Below are positions 6,639 to 11,545 of a stretch of 11,545 nt of DNA, piece after piece. The stretch is taken from assembly GCA_910578235.1 (NCBI GenBank), contig CAJTPP010000005.1, positions 6,364-17,908 of the forward strand, written 5' to 3'. Source of the stretch: an uncultured Clostridia bacterium (lineage in GTDB: Bacteria > Bacillota > Clostridia > UBA1381). The translations under genes were made by a program, and so were the position numbers. The notes under the pieces were generated by a model, which was not told the origin of the DNA, ran no database searches, and saw only the letters and a program-made list of their open reading frames with translations. Position 1 is the first letter of the stretch. The number at the start of each line of letters is the position of its first letter.

Positions 6639-7661
6639 TCAATTTTCACTGTCAATATATTTTATTATTTCACTGCACAAAAGCAAATAAGTACCGATTG
6701 CATAATCATTGGACGCATTTTTATCCACAGGACCCGGACGGTCTGCAACCACCTGCACATATCCTATCTTACCGTCTTCAAACACGGCTGTCTTGTTGAG
6801 ACCGTCAAAGCCTTTTTCAACCGCTTTAAAATACTGCTCGTCAAGTATGCCAAGATTTATACCCAGCATATACGCGTATAATATAAGCACAGTACCGCTT
6901 GTTTCCGGCACATCAAATTCCTGTGGGTCTATTATGCTTGTTCGCCAAAAGCCGTCCTCCTGCTGCCACTTCAAAAGTGCTTTGGACATGTCTTTGAATA
7001 TTTTTAAATATTCGTTATAATATTTATTATCCTTCGGCAAAATCTCCAAAGTCCTTGCAAGTCCTGCAAGAACCCAGCCGTTGCCACGTCCCCAAAACAC
7101 CTTCTTGCCTGATGCGGTCAGCATTTTATCCGGAAGAAACCGTTCATCACGATACCACATAGCCATTTCCTCATCATAACAGCCTCTCTCTTCCTTTGCA
7201 TTCAAAAACAGCTTATATACTTTATCAAAATAGCGGCTGTCATTCATACGAACACCCATCATATTGTAATACGGCAGAGCCATATATATGGTATCAACCC
7301 ACCACCAATAATCATTATTTGTGTCTTTAAGGACTACTTCCATTCCGCTTATCATATTTTCCATTGTTCCGTTTGACGGGTCAATTTCCATAAGCTTTAA
7401 ATAGCTTTGTCCGCATATCTTATAATCGGCATTTTTATATGCCCAATCGGATTTGTCATCATAGAAACTCCAATTATTATCATTCGCCCATTTTAAAGCA
7501 TACTGATAATATGTTTCATTTTTTGTAATCTCATAAGCTGCAAGGCAGCCTATAAAATACGCTCCGCGCTCCCACGAACAGTCGCCCGATTCAGGATTTT
7601 CCTTTATCCAATAATCATTGGTCTTTATAATAAGGTCTTTAATTTCATTCTTATTAATCAC
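6639..7661 (-). CDS. GH105 unsaturated rhamnogalacturonyl hydrolase (YteR-like)
   Basis: The 340-residue protein has the GH88/GH105 (alpha/alpha)6-barrel motifs: DYWWWVDTIYMALP, where D123 corresponds to the catalytic Asp of Bacillus YteR (D143), and FWGRGNGWVLAGLAR (W190-W196), the most diagnostic GH105 segment; ETSGTVLILYAYM and SNDYAIGTYLLL close the barrel. By family knowledge it hydrates and removes the 4,5-unsaturated uronic acid left on the non-reducing end by a polysaccharide lyase. There is no signal peptide, so it acts on imported oligosaccharides. The start is taken as GTG 7661 (VINKNEIK) because AAGGAG ends 8 bases upstream; an in-frame GTG at 7688 would place that site inside the gene and overlap a stem-loop. 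Length is close to YteR (373). Substrate could be unsaturated GalA from rhamnogalacturonan or unsaturated GlcA from arabinogalactan-type glycans. Confidence 0.92.
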   Translation of the reverse strand: MINKNEIKDLIIKTNDYWIKENPESGDCSWERGAYFIGCLAAYEITKNETYYQYALKWANDNNWSFYDDKSDWAYKNADYKICGQSYLKLMEIDPSNGTMENMISGMEVVLKDTNNDYWWWVDTIYMALPYYNMMGVRMNDSRYFDKVYKLFLNAKEERGCYDEEMAMWYRDERFLPDKMLTASGKKVFWGRGNGWVLAGLARTLEILPKDNKYYNEYLKIFKDMSKALLKWQQEDGFWRTSIIDPQEFDVPETSGTVLILYAYMLGINLGILDEQYFKAVEKGFDGLNKTAVFEDGKIGYVQVVADRPGPVDKNASNDYAIGTYLLLCSEIIKYIDSEN

Positions 7662-7669
7662 TTTTATGT

Positions 7670-7675
7670 CTCCTT
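7670..7675 (-). promoter_or_regulatory. Shine-Dalgarno site fixing the GH105 start
   Basis: AAGGAG on the minus strand lies 8 bases before GTG 7661 and decides that start over the in-frame GTG at 7688, which has no such site. Confidence 0.65.
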
Positions 7676-7679
7676 GATA

Positions 7680-7702
7680 GCAACCCACAAATTGCGGGCT
7701 GC
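7680..7702 (-). repeat. Stem-loop between lipoprotein and GH105 genes
   Basis: GCAGCCCGCA pairs with TGTGGGTTGC around a 3-base ATT loop (two G-U pairs). It begins 10 bases after the lipoprotein stop codon and ends 4 bases before the GH105 ribosome site. The following bases are TATCAAGG, with no U tract, so it is not an intrinsic terminator. A stem here could protect the 3' end of a processed lipoprotein mRNA and raise binding-protein levels over enzymes, as known for other ABC sugar operons; that is inference. Confidence 0.5.
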
Positions 7703-7712
7703 TTTATAATTT

Positions 7713-9257
7713 TTATTCGCTCATATATCTGTCATACGCCGCCTGTTGAATTTTAGTAGCTTCTTCAAGACCAAGCTTATTTAACTCTTCCAAATAGCTG
7801 TCAAATGTAGCCGTTACATCAGCGGAACCGAATATCCACTGCTGACATCTTTCACTTCTAAAAGTATCAACATTTGTCATTATCTCATTAAATTTCTTAT
7901 ATTCATCCTCAGAATATGAAAGTGCGGGGAATTTAGGAGCAAGATAACCGTTATCTATATATAAGTCAGCGCCCTTTTTAGCCTCTTCGGTCATCCACTG
8001 TTCCTCATATGCAAAATCCTGCTCATATACAAGCGCACATGCGCCAAGCTCTGTTAATATCTGTATAGCAGTTTTATCACCGTGAATCACGCTGTCCTTA
8101 AATACAGGCTTACCGTCAACCAAATCGTATTGCTCACCCTCAATACCAAAGTTCATCAGACGGCTTCCTGTTTCTGAGAACAAGAAATCCAAAAGCTTTA
8201 TAGCATACTCCTTATTTTTGGAATTTGCTCCGATAGCACATCCCTGAGTTATAGCAACATCACGTCTTGTATATTCCTTATGACCAACATTGGGCGGAGC
8301 AAATGCAGTCAGCTTAAAGTTTGGAACATCCTCTGCAAGAATATCATTAAACTGCGCTGTACTCGCAAACCAATCATGTACTATACCACCAACATTATCT
8401 CCAAACAACTTATCTCTTGACTTTGCGCCTCTTGTATAAATTTCGGTATCTATAAGACCTTCCTTATACCACTTTGCCATATTTTCGTATGCAGTTTTAA
8501 ATTCAGGTCTTGTCGGTCCGTAATATACTTTCCCGTTTTCGTCAACGCTCCATTCTGGAGTAGCATTAAATATAAATGTCAAATCGTCCACAGTTCCGAA
8601 ACGGTTTAAATACGGTATTTCATCCTTTTGTCCGTTTCCGTTTGGGTCCTGCTCCTTAAATGCTTTCATTACCTGATAAAACTCCTCAGGTGTTTCCGGA
8701 GCTTTTAAGTTTAATTTATCCAGCCAATCCTGTCTTATAAACCAACCTGATGAGATTGTATCAGGATTTACTCCGCACATATAATAAATATGTCCGTCAT
8801 AATTGGTAATAAATGAACTGATTTCCTTGCGCTCAAGCTGTTTTTTCAAATTAGGCGTTTCATCGCTTATAAGCTCGTCAATCGGTACAAACGCCCCGTC
8901 CGGACCGTATTCTGTTGCAAACTTCTTCATATTCGTACTGAATATCAAATCAGGAATATCGCCTGACATAAGCATAACATTCATCGCCGTATCAGCATCA
9001 CTGTTAGCAGATGAGGATACTGTCTTGATTTTTATATTTGTCATTTCCGCAATTTTTTGCCACATCTCTGTATCATCAAGTCTTGTGTCATTCATAGAAA
9101 ATAACGTAAGCTCTGTCATTTCAGGCGCTATTAAATATTCTGAATTGCTGTTTCCCTGTATTGCGTTATCGGCGTCTTTATTTCCGCATGATGATACCAT
9201 TACGCTCATCATTACAGCCGCCATTGCAATACTTATAATCTTTTTTGCTCTTTTCAT
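7713..9257 (-). CDS. ABC transporter oligosaccharide-binding lipoprotein (LplA/YtcQ-like)
   Basis: The 514-residue protein starts with a lipoprotein signal: MKRAKK, a hydrophobic run (about 7-21) and lipobox VSSC with the modified cysteine at C24. The mature part fits family-1 extracellular solute-binding proteins of the large Gram-positive CUT1 type: the segments MLMSGDIPDLIFS, FVPIDELI, a GWFIRQDWLDKLNLKAPETPEEF stretch, DPNGNGQKDEIPY (a calcium-site-like acidic loop) and NKEYAIKLLDFLFSETGSRLMNFGIEGEQYDL. Relatives such as Bacillus LplA and YtcQ bind plant cell-wall oligosaccharides, notably rhamnogalacturonan fragments. It acts on the outer face of the membrane and hands its ligand to two permeases, which are not in this window. 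AAGGAGG lies 6 bases before ATG 9257. It starts 31 bases after the lyase gene. Assignment to the family is firm; the ligand is inferred from the neighbours. Confidence 0.93.
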   Translation of the reverse strand: MKRAKKIISIAMAAVMMSVMVSSCGNKDADNAIQGNSNSEYLIAPEMTELTLFSMNDTRLDDTEMWQKIAEMTNIKIKTVSSSANSDADTAMNVMLMSGDIPDLIFSTNMKKFATEYGPDGAFVPIDELISDETPNLKKQLERKEISSFITNYDGHIYYMCGVNPDTISSGWFIRQDWLDKLNLKAPETPEEFYQVMKAFKEQDPNGNGQKDEIPYLNRFGTVDDLTFIFNATPEWSVDENGKVYYGPTRPEFKTAYENMAKWYKEGLIDTEIYTRGAKSRDKLFGDNVGGIVHDWFASTAQFNDILAEDVPNFKLTAFAPPNVGHKEYTRRDVAITQGCAIGANSKNKEYAIKLLDFLFSETGSRLMNFGIEGEQYDLVDGKPVFKDSVIHGDKTAIQILTELGACALVYEQDFAYEEQWMTEEAKKGADLYIDNGYLAPKFPALSYSEDEYKKFNEIMTNVDTFRSERCQQWIFGSADVTATFDSYLEELNKLGLEEATKIQQAAYDRYMSE

Positions 9258-9263
9258 AATTAA

Positions 9264-9270
9264 CCTCCTT
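9264..9270 (-). promoter_or_regulatory. Consensus Shine-Dalgarno site of the lipoprotein gene
   Basis: AAGGAGG, a full consensus, lies 6 bases before ATG 9257. This agrees with high translation of the binding protein relative to the GTG-started enzymes downstream. Confidence 0.7.
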
Positions 9271-9288
9271 ATATTTACCCATTAAATA

Positions 9289-11545
9289 TTATTTACTCTT
9301 TAATTCCGCTGCCGAAATATATGGTTTCATATTATCATCCCAGAAAAATGCCTTTACTGTAATTCCCTCTGTTTCCTCAATATTTTCTGTTAACTCAAAA
9401 TCTGTTTCTCCCATAGCTTGCTTTTCTTCCATTTTTACTTTTTGAAGAACTCCATCCTTATAAACGGCAATAATAAGTCTTCCTGTCTGCACCTGCATAT
9501 AAGACGGCACAAACATATTTACATACGCTTTTATTTCTCCTTCTGAAAGTATATTGCTTTCGATACCGTTCATATAGGTTATAATATCATCACATCTAAA
9601 TTCATCAGGCTTGGGCGACTCACTCGGTTCAGGTGATGCGCTTGGTTCAGGTGATGCGCTTGGCTCCGGCAAGTCCATTTTTATATAAATATATTCTAAT
9701 GTTTTACCGCTTGGCGAGCTTATAACTGCCACATTATCGTCAGAAAGTTTTCCTAATACGTCTTTGTTTGATGTCATAGAGTCAATTACCTTAATTTCAC
9801 AATCAGTAATTATATTTTCCTTTATCTGTTCCGCCGTCTTCTCTTGGGTAAAAGTCATTGTTTTACTGCCTTCATCAAATTCAATATCCGCGCCGCTTAC
9901 ACTGTATGATATTTTATCCCGTTCTGCTGACATATATGTTCCCTCATACATGTCCACATCGCAAACCGCAACTGAAATATCACGCACACCCGACTCCGAG
10001 CTTCCATTTATTCCTGCAAGCACCTGTGTCCACCTATTTCCGAATATCCAATCGGTCAGTCCTGCGGAAAATTCATATCCGTTAATGAATACTCTGCTTT
10101 CAGAAGCTTTGTAATGTTCTTCAATAACAATTCTGTACCATTCCCCATCTTTAGCTTTTAGCCCCGTATCATTACCGTTGACATATATTTTCCCGTTTTC
10201 AAATTTGACAAAATCCACTGTTTTATCCCACAACCATGCCGATTCGTTTGCTGAAATATATGAAGTGATTTTTGCATAATCGGCATTTTCGTTATACTTC
10301 ATCGACAATTCCAAAGTTCTCACTTTACCAGCCGAATTTGTATTATATGCATAGAAAGGAATTACAAGTCCTGCTTCATCTTTTATAGAATACGGTACGT
10401 CAAGAAGTTCAGCACCGGTCGCTTTTTTCCCCTGTTCCTTGCCTGCCGCCGCTTCTGTATCTGATTTTTTATATGTATACTCCGCAAAATTGTCCGGATT
10501 TACAAGTTCCGTTTCAAAAACAGGTTCTTCTTTGTCCGCAGTCCAGTCAGCAACATTTGTATTGCTCACACCGCCGTTCGACTCCTCTAACAAGGATATT
10601 TTAACAGTTATTACAATATCGTCTGCTCCTTCAAGCTTATAATTTATCTTAGTAACGTCATCATGCTTTGTATATTCAATCTGAGGTGATGTTGGTAAAG
10701 GCTCAGCATTCATTTTACCAAGCACTGACTTTTCAGAATTGGTCCTGAAACGCATAAGAAGCTTTTTGCCATCCTGACTTATTATTGCAGTATTGTTATC
10801 TATGATTTCAATATCTCCTCTTGTGTGCATAAACCAATGCAAAGTAGATTTTGACTTAAGGCTTATTTCGTCTCGCACAGTCAGAGTACGACGTGCGTCC
10901 GACAATCTGTAACCCCTGATGTAGCTATTAACATCATCCTTGTACGAAGCAGACAGGTCAATGCTCGAATATACTCCGTCAGCTCCGCTTACAGGTTTTG
11001 TAACTTTAGCAAACGCATCAATATCCATTTCAAGCTGGTCATCGGGATTTATGACTACTATATTATGTCCCTCGCCTTTACGGGTATAAAACCATCTTGA
11101 ATTATATCCGGCAAGAATTGCGGGGTTTTCACTGTCAGGCAGATAACTAAGCATTTCCTTGCCCAAATCCACAGACCAGCGCACTCCGCCTATAGACCAT
11201 ATAAATGTTCCGACATCTACATGGTCATGCGCATTATTGGAATAGCCTCCGTGAAAGGATAACCATGCCGAATTATCACTTTCCCAATTTTCTCGCATGG
11301 ATACAAATTCAGTTTCCCTAAAATAATAATCTTTCTTTAAGTTGATTCCTTCTCCTTCTTCAGCACCCGACTTAAACCATATAATATCCATTACTTCAGG
11401 CTTGATACTGTATTTAACCATTCTGTCAGCACGATACTTCATTAAATCATCATCGCCGTAAAGCTTAGCCATATAAAACTGACCTGAATTTTGAATTATG
11501 TTGTCATCTGCCGCATGAAAATTATTAGGCTTACCGGCAGGGGCC
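9289..11545 (-). CDS. Heparinase II/III-type polysaccharide lyase with accessory domains, 5' end outside window
   Basis: The frame is open from the right edge (752 codons visible); the first ATG at 11472 is internal, since 24 in-frame codons precede it without a stop. The N-terminal alpha-barrel and any signal peptide are therefore missing. The visible start is a heparinase II/III beta-sandwich with NNAHDHVDVGTFIWSIGGVRW, where the two His and the Asp near 11215-11229 match the family's metal/catalytic His cluster, then GHNIVVIN and RRTLTVRDEI. After it come a jelly-roll, LamG/carbohydrate-binding-like domain (about 9940-10400), a small Ig-like domain (9670-9930), a linker rich in Pro, Glu and Ser (9605-9670) and a C-terminal beta-rich domain ending in FFWDDNMKPYISAAEL. 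The family cleaves uronic-acid glycans by beta-elimination. This layout suggests an extracellular enzyme whose products feed the transporter and GH105. The exact PL family and substrate cannot be set here. Confidence 0.85.
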   Translation of the reverse strand, partial: APAGKPNNFHAADDNIIQNSGQFYMAKLYGDDDLMKYRADRMVKYSIKPEVMDIIWFKSGAEEGEGINLKKDYYFRETEFVSMRENWESDNSAWLSFHGGYSNNAHDHVDVGTFIWSIGGVRWSVDLGKEMLSYLPDSENPAILAGYNSRWFYTRKGEGHNIVVINPDDQLEMDIDAFAKVTKPVSGADGVYSSIDLSASYKDDVNSYIRGYRLSDARRTLTVRDEISLKSKSTLHWFMHTRGDIEIIDNNTAIISQDGKKLLMRFRTNSEKSVLGKMNAEPLPTSPQIEYTKHDDVTKINYKLEGADDIVITVKISLLEESNGGVSNTNVADWTADKEEPVFETELVNPDNFAEYTYKKSDTEAAAGKEQGKKATGAELLDVPYSIKDEAGLVIPFYAYNTNSAGKVRTLELSMKYNENADYAKITSYISANESAWLWDKTVDFVKFENGKIYVNGNDTGLKAKDGEWYRIVIEEHYKASESRVFINGYEFSAGLTDWIFGNRWTQVLAGINGSSESGVRDISVAVCDVDMYEGTYMSAERDKISYSVSGADIEFDEGSKTMTFTQEKTAEQIKENIITDCEIKVIDSMTSNKDVLGKLSDDNVAVISSPSGKTLEYIYIKMDLPEPSASPEPSASPEPSESPKPDEFRCDDIITYMNGIESNILSEGEIKAYVNMFVPSYMQVQTGRLIIAVYKDGVLQKVKMEEKQAMGETDFELTENIEETEGITVKAFFWDDNMKPYISAAELKSK
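9626..9670 (-). repeat. 18-bp tandem repeat coding the lyase linker
   Basis: The 18-base unit GGTTCAGGTGATGCGCTT (plus strand) occurs twice without change at 9626-9643 and 9644-9661, followed by a diverged part copy (GGCTCCGGC). Each unit encodes SASPEP. It forms an extended, probably flexible linker between the Ig-like and C-terminal domains. Exact repeats of this kind readily change copy number by slippage. Confidence 0.85.

Noticed and set aside
7662..7688. Nine-codon extension of GH105 from GTG 7688
   Set aside because: It would put the AAGGAG site inside the gene and start within the stem-loop of 7680-7702; GTG 7661 has correct spacing.
8803..9285. 160-codon plus-strand reading frame opposite the lipoprotein gene
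   Set aside because: It lies wholly antisense to a well-supported lipoprotein gene and its start region, shows no recognisable family, and its hydrophobic run at the end is the complement of the lipoprotein signal region.
11400..11472. ATG 11472 as the start of the lyase
   Set aside because: The frame stays open to the window edge, no ribosome site precedes the ATG, and the upstream 24 codons continue like protein typical of this family, so the gene is cut by the edge.

Overview
The window is low-GC, gene-dense DNA with purine-rich Shine-Dalgarno sites (GGAGG types), several GTG starts, a Gram-positive type lipoprotein and a Pro/Glu/Ser linker in a surface-type enzyme. This suggests an anaerobic, plant-polysaccharide-degrading Clostridia/Bacillota bacterium, for example a gut or rumen pectin degrader. 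The species cannot be fixed from the sequence; a Monoglobus-like pectin specialist would fit, but that is a guess.

All seven substantial genes lie on the minus strand, so the order of transcription is right to left. (1) 11545-9289: a heparinase II/III-type polysaccharide lyase with accessory beta-sandwich domains, 5' end outside the window. (2) 9257-7713: a CUT1-type oligosaccharide-binding lipoprotein. (3) 7661-6639: a GH105 unsaturated (rhamno)galacturonyl hydrolase. (4) 6626-4818: a canonical GH127 beta-L-arabinofuranosidase. (5) 4655-2769: a second, divergent GH127-superfamily enzyme. (6) 2717-1956: an AraC-family regulator. (7) 1886 to beyond base 1: a divergent GH36 alpha-galactosidase, 3' end outside the window. 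Most gaps are 12 to 69 bases, so genes 1 to 7 look like one operon or a chain of coupled transcripts.

A working model, which is inference, is that the extracellular lyase cuts a uronic-acid-containing plant glycan and the lipoprotein captures the oligosaccharides for an ABC importer whose permeases are not in the window. In the cytoplasm GH105 would remove the unsaturated uronic acid left by lyase action, the two GH127-type enzymes would remove beta-L-arabinofuranosyl (or related) residues, and GH36 would remove alpha-galactose. The AraC protein would sense a product sugar. Rhamnogalacturonan I with arabinan/galactan side chains, arabinogalactan protein or extensin glycans are the leading substrate candidates. 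The six visible N-termini other than the lipoprotein's show no signal peptide, as expected for cytoplasmic enzymes and a regulator.

The most unusual non-coding part is the 162-base gap at 4656-4817 between the two GH127-type genes. It holds three stem-loops, a larger imperfect inverted repeat that contains the start codon of the downstream gene, and a 24-codon reading frame with a strong ribosome binding site. It looks like a small mobile/dispersed repeat or a structured leader RNA. Other non-coding points are a stem-loop right after the lipoprotein gene and a terminator-like stem-loop right after the AraC gene. No tRNA, rRNA, CRISPR array, insertion sequence or replication origin was seen.
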